From: an uncultured Clostridia bacterium
GTDB taxonomy: Bacteria; Bacillota; Clostridia; TANB77; CAG-508
DNA: 40,336 nucleotides
Direction: 5' to 3'
Assembly (NCBI GenBank): GCA_944388625.1
Contig: CALXJM010000003.1
Location: forward strand, 1-40,336
Shown here in pieces: positions 1 to 7,491 of this stretch. Below the pieces are notes generated by a model. That model searched no databases. It saw only the letters and a list, made by a program, of their open reading frames with translations, and had not been told where the DNA came from. Position 1 is the stretch's first letter. The number at the start of each line of letters is the position of its first letter. Made by a program: the position numbers and the translations under genes.

Positions 1-66
1 TTGCTCTTCTTTCGGTTTTGTTTTAGCAATTTCTCCGATGGGCGGGAGAACACTGTTCTCCCCTAC
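1..66. repeat. Partial copy of dispersed GTAGGGG palindromic repeat
   Basis: This matches the right half of the element at 18319-18385: the same TTTCGGTTTTGTT stretch, then AGCAATTTCT, then GGCGGGAGAACA-TGTTCTCCCCTAC. The inverted repeat GGGAGAACA/TGTTCTCCC is perfect in both copies. The left half would lie outside the window. It is non-coding and looks like a REP/BIME-type element. Confidence 0.7.
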
Positions 67-94
67 AAGTGCTCTGCAATTTTTTAGAAAGCGC

Positions 95-155
95 AAAAAA
101 CCTAACCATCTCTTATATAATTAGTTTTGCCTAATTTTAAGATGGTTAGGTTTTT
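95..155 (-). terminator. Rho-independent terminator after split transketolase
   Basis: A long stem is formed by 95-111 and 139-155 (AACCTAACCATCT paired with AGATGGTTAGGTT). The loop holds a second small stem. Both flanks are A/T runs, so it could work in both directions. It closes the transketolase operon read on the minus strand about 160 bases past its stop. Confidence 0.8.
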
Positions 156-183
156 ATTTTTTATTTCTTTTTTAATATTTACT

Positions 184-203
184 TGTGTGTGTGTGTGTGT
201 GTG
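184..203. repeat. (TG)10 dinucleotide microsatellite
   Basis: Ten uninterrupted TG units lie in the 3' untranslated stretch between the transketolase stop and its terminator. I see no credible gene across it. Confidence 0.9.
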
Positions 204-313
204 TTACAGCCCCAACGGTTTGCAGTCTTCATTTGTTTTTCCCCTTTATCTTTTTTCTCTTTTATATTTATATATTACCATATTAGTTTATTTTTTGGCA
301 AGAGTTTTTGCTT

Positions 314-1243
314 TTATGTTTTAATTGCTGTTATAATTGCTTCTTTTTCTATTCCATAATATTTCATTAGTTCTTCTGCTTTTCCGGATTTTCCAAATGT
401 ATCTTTAATTCCAAGTTTAGTTACTTTGCAAGGATAGTTTTCTGCTAATACTTCACATACGCTACTGCCTAATCCCCCTATTATACTATGATCTTCAACA
501 GTAATTATTTTTTTGGTCTCTTTAGCGCATCTAATAATAATTTCTTTGTCTATAGGTTTTATAGTATGCATATCCACTATTCTTATATGAATTCCTTGGT
601 TTTCTAATTCTTCTTTTGCCATAATTGCTTCTGCTACAGTTACTCCTGTTGCTATAATTGTAGCATCTATTCCATCTCCTATCTGAATTCCTTTGCCAAT
701 TTCAAATTCTTGTTCTTCTTTGTATAAAATAGGAGTTCCTAATCTTGCTAGTCTTACATAAGTTGGCCCTTCTAACTTAGATATTGCTTCTATCATCCAT
801 TTAGTTTGCGTATCATCTGATGGGGAAAGAACTAACATATTAGGTAGTGTGCGCATTAAGCTTATGTCTTCTAGCATTTGATGAGTTGCTCCATCTTCTC
901 CTACAGTAATTCCAGCATGTGTTGCACAAATTTTTACATTTAATTTTGGATATGCAATACTGTTTCTAATTTGATCATATGCTCTTCCAGCAGCAAATAC
1001 GGCAAAAGTACTTACAAATGGAATATTTCCGCAACTTGCCATTCCGGCTGCTGTAGCCATCATATCTTGTTCTGCAATTCCCATATCAAAAAATCGTTCT
1101 GGAAATTTTTTAGCAAATATATTAGTTTTTGTTGCTTCACTTAAATCTGCATCTAAAACTACTATTTTTTTTTCTTTTTCTCCTAGTTCTGCTAGCTTTT
1201 CTCCATAACTTTGCCTAGTCGCTATTTTTTTACTTATATCCAT
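314..1243 (-). CDS. Transketolase, C-terminal subunit
   Basis: This is the 309-residue C-terminal half of transketolase: the pyrimidine-binding domain followed by the C-terminal domain. The GIAEQDM segment carries the Glu that activates thiamine diphosphate, and EDGATHQMLEDI is the usual downstream motif. Together with the N-terminal subunit encoded 28 bases upstream it should form the two-subunit enzyme of the non-oxidative pentose phosphate pathway, as in many Clostridia. The start ATG follows AAGGAAGG at a spacing slightly longer than usual. Terminator at 95-155. DXS-like proteins share the fold, but the paired N-half is transketolase-like. Confidence 0.93.
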   Translation of the reverse strand: MDISKKIATRQSYGEKLAELGEKEKKIVVLDADLSEATKTNIFAKKFPERFFDMGIAEQDMMATAAGMASCGNIPFVSTFAVFAAGRAYDQIRNSIAYPKLNVKICATHAGITVGEDGATHQMLEDISLMRTLPNMLVLSPSDDTQTKWMIEAISKLEGPTYVRLARLGTPILYKEEQEFEIGKGIQIGDGIDATIIATGVTVAEAIMAKEELENQGIHIRIVDMHTIKPIDKEIIIRCAKETKKIITVEDHSIIGGLGSSVCEVLAENYPCKVTKLGIKDTFGKSGKAEELMKYYGIEKEAIITAIKT

Positions 1244-1271
1244 AATAGCAATACATCCTTCCTTATTTAAT

Positions 1272-2081
1272 TTATTTTAGCTCTTCCATAGCTATTTTAT
1301 ATTGTTCTTCGTTTGGTGCTTTTCCGTGCCATGCAACTTGATTTTCCATAAAATAAATTCCTTTTCCTTTGATTGTATGGGCAACAATAGCTGTTGGTTT
1401 TCCTTTTATGTTTCTTGCTTTTTCAAAAGCTTGTGTGATTTCTTGATAATTGTGCCCATCAATTTCTATTACTTCAAATCCAAAACTTTTTAATTTTTCT
1501 CCTATTGGATTTACATTCATCACATTTTCTACTTTCCCGTCAATTTGGAGTTCATTATTATCTACAATTAGGCATAAATTATCTAGTTTATAGTGAGCAG
1601 ATGTCATAGTGGCTTCCCAAATTTGCCCTTCTTCTATTTCTCCATCTCCTACTAAACAGTATACTCTATAATCTTTTCTGTTTAGTTTTCCCATCATTGC
1701 CATACCATTTGCAACTGAAAGCCCTTGTCCTAAAGAGCCGGTTGTCATATCTACTCCTGGGACTTTGTTTTTATCTGGATGCCCTTGCAAAAAACTATCT
1801 ATTTTTCGAAAAGATTTTAATTCTTCTTTTGGGAAAAAGCCATATTCTGCTAAAGTTCCATATAGTGCTGGAGTTGCATGGCCTTTAGATAATACAAAAC
1901 GGTCTCTTTCTGGTAATGTTGGTTCATCTTTTTTAATGTGCATTTCTTTAAAATACAGTACTGCGAGAATATCTGCACAAGATAATGAACCCCCTGGATG
2001 ACCAGATTGTGCATGGTAAACAGCCTCTATAATATTTTTTCTAATTTCTTTGCTGATTTTTTTTATATCTTCTATATACAA
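1272..2081 (-). CDS. Transketolase, N-terminal subunit
   Basis: N-terminal thiamine-diphosphate-binding half of split transketolase, about 269 residues. Visible motifs are SGHPGGSLS, SKGHATPALYG, GSLGQGLSVANGMA and the GDGEIEEGQ...NN cofactor motif that holds Mg and the diphosphate. It is the first gene of the two-gene operon with the C-terminal subunit. Start choice: a GTG six bases further upstream (2087) is only one base from the GGAGG site, so TTG at 2081, seven bases from GGAGG, is the better start. The difference is two residues and does not affect function. Confidence 0.93.
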   Translation of the reverse strand: MYIEDIKKISKEIRKNIIEAVYHAQSGHPGGSLSCADILAVLYFKEMHIKKDEPTLPERDRFVLSKGHATPALYGTLAEYGFFPKEELKSFRKIDSFLQGHPDKNKVPGVDMTTGSLGQGLSVANGMAMMGKLNRKDYRVYCLVGDGEIEEGQIWEATMTSAHYKLDNLCLIVDNNELQIDGKVENVMNVNPIGEKLKSFGFEVIEIDGHNYQEITQAFEKARNIKGKPTAIVAHTIKGKGIYFMENQVAWHGKAPNEEQYKIAMEELK

Positions 2082-2160
2082 TTTCACTCCTCCTATCTTT
2101 TAAATAATATCATACCCAAAATAAAAATAAAATAAATTTTTTTAAAAATTTTTTTATTTT

Positions 2161-2190
2161 CTTTGTCACATTTTGTCATATTTTGTAGTT
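2161..2190. repeat. Three tandem decamers TTTTGTCAYA upstream of Xre gene
   Basis: The bases read CTTTGTCACA, TTTTGTCATA, TTTTGTAGTT in exact ten-base register, one helical turn each. They lie in the divergent region between transketolase and the Xre regulator, about 140 bases before the latter. A binding site for a DNA-binding protein is possible; no direct evidence. Confidence 0.5.
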
Positions 2191-2328
2191 TGCACCCAAT
2201 AGTACTTGCGCAGCTTTTTTCTTTTGTTTTTGTTTTCAAAAATTATTTTCAGAGTAATTATTTACTTTTTAGTTTCTGTAACTCTAAACTTTTCAATGCT
2301 ATATTAACTTTCAAGAGAGGTGATTCAA

Positions 2329-2652
2329 TTGGCAATTGATTATAAAATTGTTGGTGAAAGATTAAAAGCTGCTAGAATTCGTAAAAAATATACACAAGAA
2401 TATTTAGCAGAACAAATGGATGTTTCTGTTGTTTATATAAGTAGAATAGAAAGAGGAAATTCAAAAATTAATTTGCCTAGATTAAATCAAATGTGTAATC
2501 TTTTAGGCGTTTCTGAAGGTCAAATTTTAAATGGTGTTGCAAGTACTTCTAAAATGTATTTGAATGGTGAGTTAGCAACTCTACTTAAAAATTGCCCTCC
2601 TGAAAAATTAAAGCTAATTTATGAGTTGTCAAAAGTAATTGTTCACAGTTAG
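2329..2652 (+). CDS. Xre/Cro-family HTH regulator
   Basis: Small DNA-binding regulator of about 107 residues. Residues 8-62 form a classic HTH_3 domain (GERLKAARIRKKYTQEYLAEQ, then VSVVYISRIERGNSKINLPRL). The short C-terminal helix region (LKNCPPEKLKLIYELSKVI) resembles stand-alone regulators that dimerise, as in SinR-like proteins. Start choice: a GTG at 2320 overlaps the ribosome site, whereas TTG at 2329 sits five bases behind GAGGTGA and is the natural start. It diverges from transketolase and faces the ribosomal operon across two hairpins. Target genes cannot be told from the sequence; autoregulation is plausible. Confidence 0.85.
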   Translation: MAIDYKIVGERLKAARIRKKYTQEYLAEQMDVSVVYISRIERGNSKINLPRLNQMCNLLGVSEGQILNGVASTSKMYLNGELATLLKNCPPEKLKLIYELSKVIVHS

Positions 2653-2720
2653 TATAGGCAGTATCATTCACTTTTTAAAATTAAACATAAAGTTTATTAT
2701 AATTTTATTTATGTAATGAT

Positions 2721-2825
2721 AAAAACCCTTTCTTAGTATGAGCTAATAATTATATATTTTAGGTTTTTTTCCTTTGTTTAGCACCTAGAATACATTATTA
2801 GCTCATATTAGGAAAGGGTTTTTAT
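2721..2825. terminator. Long imperfect inverted repeat, bidirectional terminator
   Basis: Arms of about 42 bases (2721-2764 and 2782-2825) share AAAAACCCTTTC and TATGAGCTAATAAT and enclose a loop of about 17 bases. The outer ends are A5 and T5, so the hairpin can stop transcription from the Xre gene on plus and from rpsR on minus. The stem is far longer than a normal terminator needs. Confidence 0.7.
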
Positions 2826-2842
2826 TTTATTTCTACCTTAAA

Positions 2843-2874
2843 GGCTGTAACTTATTTTGTTTTTAGTTACAGCC
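2843..2874. terminator. Hairpin after rpsR
   Basis: A perfect ten-base stem, GGCTGTAACT (2843-2852) and AGTTACAGCC (2865-2874), lies nine bases beyond the rpsR stop. The T tract on the minus strand is only three long, so it probably acts with the larger hairpin next to it. Confidence 0.55.
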
Positions 2875-2882
2875 TCTTTAAA

Positions 2883-3170
2883 TTAGTTTTGCGTATATGG
2901 TAACATAGCAATATGTCTTGCTCTTTTAATTGTTAATGTGATTTCTCTTTGATGTTTTGCACATGCTCCTGTTGCTCTTCTTGGTAAGATTTTTCCTTTA
3001 TCATTAATGAATTTTTTTAATTGTTCTGGATTTTTATAATCTAAAACTAAATTTTTGTCACTACATAAAGCACACACTTTTTTTCTTACTTTTCTAAATT
3101 TTGGATTGAAATCATCATCTATATTATTATTGTTTCTATATTTTTTATTGTTTTGCTTTTTATCTGCCAT
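2883..3170 (-). CDS. rpsR: 30S ribosomal protein S18
   Basis: S18 of the small subunit platform, which binds S6. The conserved core [34 protein letters not shown] is present. It has a CALC pair and a later Cys and His (GACAKHQ), as expected for zinc-binding (C+) S18. The N-terminus is a basic, Asn-rich low-complexity tail. ATG at 3170 (MADKKQ) is preceded by GGGGGTGG; the GTG three codons earlier overlaps that site and is not the start. Third gene of the rpsF-ssb-rpsR operon, an order conserved in Firmicutes. Confidence 0.96.
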   Translation of the reverse strand: MADKKQNNKKYRNNNNIDDDFNPKFRKVRKKVCALCSDKNLVLDYKNPEQLKKFINDKGKILPRRATGACAKHQREITLTIKRARHIAMLPYTQN

Positions 3171-3212
3171 TTTTTCCACCCCCTGATTTTCGTTTTGTTT
3201 TACTATGTATTT

Positions 3213-3629
3213 TTAGAATGGTAAGTCATCATCTGAAGATACAGAAAATTCTGAGCTTGTTGCTACATTTTCTCCAAATGTGTTTTCAAATCCAGCAGTA
3301 TCTCCATCTTTTTTGCTGTCTGCAAAATAAGCCTCTTCTGCAATAACTTCCGTTACATAACGTTTTTGCCCCTGTGCATCATCATAGCTTCTAGTTTGAA
3401 TTCTTCCAATGACACCCACTTGTTGGCCTTTTTTAAAATATTTACTACAAAATTCTCCAGTTTTATTCCAAGCAACAATATTAATAAAATCTGCTTGTCT
3501 TTCTTCCCCTGGCTTTGCAAATCTTCTATTTACAGCTAGGCTGAAGCTTGCTACTAATGTATTATTGGTTTGTGTATATCTTACTTCTGGATCTCTTGTT
3601 AAGCGCCCCATTAAAACTACTTTGTTCAT
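3213..3629 (-). CDS. ssb: Single-stranded DNA-binding protein
   Basis: SSB of 138 residues. The OB fold is at 1-105 (MNKVVLMGRLTRDPEVRYT, FSLAVNRRF, DFINIVAWNK, GQQVGVIGRIQTRSY). A short disordered linker follows, then the acidic tip DDDLPF that recruits replication and repair partners. It sits between rpsF and rpsR as in most Firmicutes. The linker is short compared with Bacillus SSB. Confidence 0.97.
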   Translation of the reverse strand: MNKVVLMGRLTRDPEVRYTQTNNTLVASFSLAVNRRFAKPGEERQADFINIVAWNKTGEFCSKYFKKGQQVGVIGRIQTRSYDDAQGQKRYVTEVIAEEAYFADSKKDGDTAGFENTFGENVATSSEFSVSSDDDLPF

Positions 3630-3665
3630 TTTTGCACCTTACCTTTCTTCTTACAAGGCTTTAAT

Positions 3666-3947
3666 TTAATCTTTTTTTACTACTATAAATTTTAATATTG
3701 TATCTGTAATTCTGTAGATTCTTTCTAATTCAGCAATTAAAGCTGGATTTGCTTCAAAGTTTACTACAACATAATAGCCTTCTTTTTGCTTTTTAATTTC
3801 ATAAGCTAATTTTCTTTTGCCCATTTCTTCAACATTTTCTACTTTACCGTCAGAATTAATTAGGTCTGTAATTTTTTGAATTAAACTTTTGATTCCGTTT
3901 TCTTCAAGACCTGGATTAATAATGACAACACTTTCGTATTTGTTCAT
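3666..3947 (-). CDS. rpsF: 30S ribosomal protein S6
   Basis: S6 of 93 residues, first gene of rpsF-ssb-rpsR. The motifs NKYESVVIINPGLEE, GKRKLAYEIKKQKEGYYVVVNFEA and ERIYRITDTILKFIVVK are typical. ATG at 3947 is set by AGGAGGTG six bases upstream; a GTG inside that ribosome site at 3956 is in frame but not the start. A promoter lies at 4023-4051. Confidence 0.96.
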   Translation of the reverse strand: MNKYESVVIINPGLEENGIKSLIQKITDLINSDGKVENVEEMGKRKLAYEIKKQKEGYYVVVNFEANPALIAELERIYRITDTILKFIVVKKD

Positions 3948-4022
3948 TATTTTCACCTCCTTTTGGATTTATAACCCATATAATTATGAGTAAGGATTAA
4001 AATTTAAAATTTTAACATTGCT

Positions 4023-4051
4023 ATTTTACCATATTTTTCTTTTATTTGCAA
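4023..4051 (-). promoter_or_regulatory. Sigma-A promoter of rpsF-ssb-rpsR
   Basis: Read on the minus strand: TTGCAA (4051-4046), 17-base spacer, TAAAAT (4028-4023). Predicted start near 4016 gives a leader of about 70 bases before rpsF. Confidence 0.6.
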
Positions 4052-4058
4052 GCATTTT

Positions 4059-6509
4059 TTAAAATCCAATTGTCCTTTTTTCATCTCTTTTTGCAATTAG
4101 TTCACTTGGATTTAAATCTTCTTCTACTATTGTCATTAGTTCTTTTTTATTTGTTACATTTTCCACATTTTTAGCGTGGGCAATTAAGATATTTTGGTAT
4201 AAGTTATGAATATATCTTGCATTTCCAAAACCTTCTATTTTTTTTGAACTTTCGACAATATTTATAATTTTTTCTTTTGCTTTTTGAGTTATTTTAAATT
4301 TATTTTCTTCTAACAATCTGTCAAAAATTTGTATTAATTCCTCTGTTGTGTAGTCTTCAAATAAAATATTGTATCCTATTCTAGAGCTTAATCCTACATT
4401 TGCCTTTATAAAGTTTTTCATTTCTTCTTGGTATCCAGCAAAAATAACAACTAAGTTATCTTTTTCGTCTTCCATAACTTTAACAATTGTAGATAAGCAG
4501 TCTTCTGAAAAAGTATGCTCTGAAACTAAAGCATATGCTTCATCAATAAATAGTACTCCACCCAATGCAGATTTCATAACATTATAGGTTTTCCCTGCTG
4601 TTTGCCCTATATATGGAGCAATTAAATCTTTAGCAGATACTTCTATTAATTTATTTTTTCGTATATACCCCAAATTATAGAATATGTCGCTGATTAGTCT
4701 TGCAACTGTTGTTTTCCCTGTTCCTGGATTTCCCATAAATACCATATGTAGGTTTAATTTTGATATATCTAAATTTGCATTCTTATTAAATTTTAATAGA
4801 CTTACTAAGTTATTAATTTCTTTTTTTATTTTTTCTAAGCCTACTAGATTATTTAGTTCTGCTAATATCTGTTCTAAGTCTTTCGTATTATATACTGTTG
4901 GAATATCATCCAATCCAATTTTTATACATTCGCCATTATACATCTTTCTATTTTCATTTAATATGATTCTATTATATAAGTTTTTTACATATTCCATATT
5001 TTTAATTTCGCTATTTTCATATGATTGTTTAATATAATTATAAATTTTTTCTTTTACTTTTATGTCTAATTTTTCATTTTTCTCTATTGTTTCTATTAAA
5101 AGTTGATAGATTGTTTCTACATTTAATTCATCTATGTCTAACTCAATATTAAATAAAGTAGTATTTAGTTTTGGATATTCGTTTAAGATTTTTTTTATGG
5201 TTTCTTTTTTCCCATAAATAACTGTACATACTCTTTTATTATTTTTTTCTATTTGCTCTGTTAATAAATTCAATATTCTGTTTTTTTCTACTGCTTCTAT
5301 ATATGCTAAGCTTTCGAAGTTTTCAATTAGCATCATTCCAGTTTTATTAATTATTTCTTTTTTTTCATTTTGTTTTACATATAGTCCATTAATTGCGAAT
5401 TTATCAAGTATAATTTCATTCATTGATTTTTCATAATACCTCATGTCATTGCTAAAGTAGTTGTAAAACCACATAAATTCGCCAATGATACCTTCTACTT
5501 TTTTTACAATTTCTTTGTCTTCTGTATAAAAAATAATATTAATTGGTATATAAGGAATAGTCTTGTCAACATAGTAATTAAATACATAGTTTAGTAGTTC
5601 GGTAATTTGTTTTTTTACTTTTTCGTTACATGGAAGTTCTTCTATCTGGCTTAAACTATCTTGCGTAAAATATTTAGAACGATTTGCAATAATTTTAGTA
5701 TCCATTTCTTTTAAATGTTTTTCTATGCCTTGTAATACATCTTTTTTCTCTACTTTTCTTAGATATTCTAAGTATCCTGCTACTTTATAAAAATACTCAT
5801 AATCATCTACCTTTTTTTTCTTTTCATTAAAGTCTTTTACTTTTATTTTAAATGTATTGTATGTCATATTATCATAATAGTCTCTTAATTTATTGCTAAA
5901 GTATTTATAGTCCTCGATTTTAGACAAATCAACATATTTAATAGTGGCCACTTTTTTTTCGTCATCATAATTGTCTAATTGTACTAAATCTCCATCTAAT
6001 ATGACTTGTGCAAAAAGCAAGGTGTATACATCAAATTTTTCTAGTTCACTTTTTTCTAGTGATATTGTTTCTTGCATTTTTGGTTCTTGTAAAATAGTTT
6101 CTACGATTTCTACACCAGATATTTTATCTTTTCTTTTTTCATTAATTCGTTCCATTTCTTCTAATAGTGTATGTACCAAGTATAAAATACAATTTTTAAA
6201 ATTGCATCCTCTACATATATTACTTACAATTCGTTTTTCTTTTCTTCTTGTAACTGCTGAAGATATATTAACTCTGTTTTTGTAATTTAGTATGTATTTT
6301 AAATAACTATAGTCTTCTTCTAAGCATGCTTTTACATTGTCATATCTAATTAGATTGTCTTTTTTTTCTTCTTCTGTAAGTTCTTCGTTTTTTAATACTA
6401 TTAAATTGTTTTTTAAATAAAATAGTACTGTTTTTAGCTCACATTTAGGTATCTTTGTGTATATATTAATAATATCATTTTCTGCAATTATTTTTTCAAT
6501 TTCTTCCAT
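4059..6509 (-). CDS. CbxX/SpoVK-like AAA+ ATPase with degenerate first module
   Basis: This protein of 816 residues has one intact AAA+ domain at the C-terminus: Walker A GNPGTGKT (593-600), Walker B LFIDEA (653-658), a sensor segment VVIFAGY and GLSSRIGY with the putative arginine finger. This is the CbxX/CfqX/SpoVK family, whose members remodel proteins. The region of about 300-500 looks like a second, decayed AAA domain: LIENFESL stands where Walker B should be and no Walker A is visible. The N-terminal third is charged and helical, with a CRGCNFKNC cluster (C99, C102, C107) that may bind metal. Its partner is unknown. It lies between rpmA and rpsF. The start follows AAAGGAAA. Confidence 0.8.
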   Translation of the reverse strand: MEEIEKIIAENDIINIYTKIPKCELKTVLFYLKNNLIVLKNEELTEEEKKDNLIRYDNVKACLEEDYSYLKYILNYKNRVNISSAVTRRKEKRIVSNICRGCNFKNCILYLVHTLLEEMERINEKRKDKISGVEIVETILQEPKMQETISLEKSELEKFDVYTLLFAQVILDGDLVQLDNYDDEKKVATIKYVDLSKIEDYKYFSNKLRDYYDNMTYNTFKIKVKDFNEKKKKVDDYEYFYKVAGYLEYLRKVEKKDVLQGIEKHLKEMDTKIIANRSKYFTQDSLSQIEELPCNEKVKKQITELLNYVFNYYVDKTIPYIPINIIFYTEDKEIVKKVEGIIGEFMWFYNYFSNDMRYYEKSMNEIILDKFAINGLYVKQNEKKEIINKTGMMLIENFESLAYIEAVEKNRILNLLTEQIEKNNKRVCTVIYGKKETIKKILNEYPKLNTTLFNIELDIDELNVETIYQLLIETIEKNEKLDIKVKEKIYNYIKQSYENSEIKNMEYVKNLYNRIILNENRKMYNGECIKIGLDDIPTVYNTKDLEQILAELNNLVGLEKIKKEINNLVSLLKFNKNANLDISKLNLHMVFMGNPGTGKTTVARLISDIFYNLGYIRKNKLIEVSAKDLIAPYIGQTAGKTYNVMKSALGGVLFIDEAYALVSEHTFSEDCLSTIVKVMEDEKDNLVVIFAGYQEEMKNFIKANVGLSSRIGYNILFEDYTTEELIQIFDRLLEENKFKITQKAKEKIINIVESSKKIEGFGNARYIHNLYQNILIAHAKNVENVTNKKELMTIVEEDLNPSELIAKRDEKRTIGF

Positions 6510-6528
6510 TTTTACATTTTCCTTTCTA

Positions 6529-6570
6529 TAAAAGCAAAACCATCCCCTTAAAAGGATGGTTTTGCTTTTA
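6529..6570 (-). terminator. Terminator or attenuator between rpmA and the AAA ATPase gene
   Basis: A perfect 17-base stem, 6529-6545 with 6554-6570 (AAAAGCAAAACCATCC and its complement), has an eight-base loop. It follows rpmA by 71 bases and ends 19 bases before the ATPase start codon, directly against its ribosome site. T-rich bases within the 3' arm support termination on the minus strand. Confidence 0.7.
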
Positions 6571-6641
6571 TTGTTGAAGATGACAAGGTTATAAAGTAAT
6601 TGAGCTACAATTTTAAATTGATTATCCTAGTCAGGTTCTTA

Positions 6642-6905
6642 TTATTTACTTTCTACTGGATAAACACTTACTTGCTTCTTGTCTTTTCCTTTTCTTTCAA
6701 ATTTTACTGTTCCATTTTCTAAAGCAAATAATGTATCATCACTACCAATTCCAACATTTGTTCCTGGATGAATTTTTGTTCCTCTTTGTCTTACTAATAT
6801 ATTTCCAGCTAATACATATTGCCCGTCTGCTCTTTTTGTACCTAATCGCTTTGACTCACTGTCTCTTCCGTTCTTTGTACTTCCGCCACCTTTTTTATGA
6901 GCCAT
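6642..6905 (-). CDS. rpmA: 50S ribosomal protein L27
   Basis: L27 of 87 residues ([22 protein letters not shown], then [27 protein letters not shown]). The mature N-terminus AHKKGGGST reaches the peptidyl transferase centre. ATG at 6905 sits behind GGGAGTGA; a GTG at 6914 overlaps that site. In most Firmicutes L27 begins with a short extension that the protease Prp removes; here no such extension exists and no prp gene lies between rplU and rpmA. See the finding on this pair. Confidence 0.96.
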   Translation of the reverse strand: MAHKKGGGSTKNGRDSESKRLGTKRADGQYVLAGNILVRQRGTKIHPGTNVGIGSDDTLFALENGTVKFERKGKDKKQVSVYPVESK

Positions 6906-6940
6906 TTTGTTCACTCCCTTCTAAAGTTATTTTTTCCAAA

Positions 6941-7279
6941 TTACTCTGCTTTTTCTTTTTTAGCACTAGCAATTTTTATATCTGTAATTTCTACTTTTGA
7001 ATAAGGTTGTCTATGTCCTTGTTTTCTTCTATAGTTCTTTTTTGGTTTCATTTTGAAAACAATGATTTTCTTTCCTTTCCCGTGAGAAACTACTTTCCCT
7101 TCTACTTTTACACCTTTTACATAAGGGTTTCCAATTTGTATTTTTTCATCTTCAGACATAAGTACTACTTTATCAAAAGTTACTTTTTTACCTTCTTCTG
7201 CGTCTAATTTTTCAAAAAATACAATATCTCCTTTGCTTACCTTATACTGTTTTCCACAGCTTTCAATTATTGCGTACAT
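6941..7279 (-). CDS. rplU: 50S ribosomal protein L21
   Basis: L21 of 112 residues ([29 protein letters not shown] and [36 protein letters not shown]). First gene of rplU-rpmA. TTG (7282) and ATG (7279) stand side by side, 7 and 10 bases from GGAGG; I prefer ATG because L21 normally begins MYAII. Transcription should start near 7376, giving a structured leader that likely controls expression. A short, Lys/Ala-rich tail closes the protein. Confidence 0.96.
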   Translation of the reverse strand: MYAIIESCGKQYKVSKGDIVFFEKLDAEEGKKVTFDKVVLMSEDEKIQIGNPYVKGVKVEGKVVSHGKGKKIIVFKMKPKKNYRRKQGHRQPYSKVEITDIKIASAKKEKAE

Positions 7280-7311
7280 CAAATGTACACCTCCTTTTAC
7301 GTATACTCGCT

Positions 7312-7371
7312 AACCGTAAATTTAGGTAGTTATTTATTTCATTAACTTTTTTGTACCTTTATTAAGCGGTT
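7312..7371 (-). promoter_or_regulatory. L21-type leader RNA structure before rplU
   Basis: Read on minus, three nested stems can form: AACCG (7371-7367) with CGGTT (7316-7312), AGGTA (7358-7354) with TACCT (7328-7324), and GTTA (7346-7343) with TAAC (7332-7329). They lie in the transcribed leader just upstream of the rplU ribosome site. An L21 leader is a known autoregulatory RNA in Firmicutes; equivalence here is inferred from position and pairing. Confidence 0.55.
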
Positions 7372-7382
7372 TACAGTAAATT

Positions 7383-7411
7383 ATTTTAACATATATTTTT
7401 ATGTTTGTCAA
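7383..7411 (-). promoter_or_regulatory. Sigma-A promoter of rplU-rpmA
   Basis: On the minus strand: TTGACA (7411-7406), 17-base spacer, TAAAAT (7388-7383); start near 7376. Its -35 box occupies almost the same bases as that of the divergent CDF promoter. Confidence 0.75.
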
Positions 7412-7433
7412 ATATTATTTTTTATGTTATAAT
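7405..7433 (+). promoter_or_regulatory. Sigma-A promoter of the CDF transporter gene
   Basis: TTGTCA (7405-7410), 17-base spacer, TATAAT (7428-7433). Predicted start near 7440 gives about 50 bases of leader before ATG at 7492. Confidence 0.75.
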
Positions 7434-7491
7434 TTGGAATAAATTAAACTTTAACCATATTTTAAATGTTATTTTTAAAGGATTTGATTTT

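Noticed and set aside
127-324. 65-residue plus-strand ORF rich in Phe and Cys-Val repeats
   Set aside because: It starts inside a terminator stem, reads the (TG)10 tract as a Cys-Val repeat and has no ribosome site.
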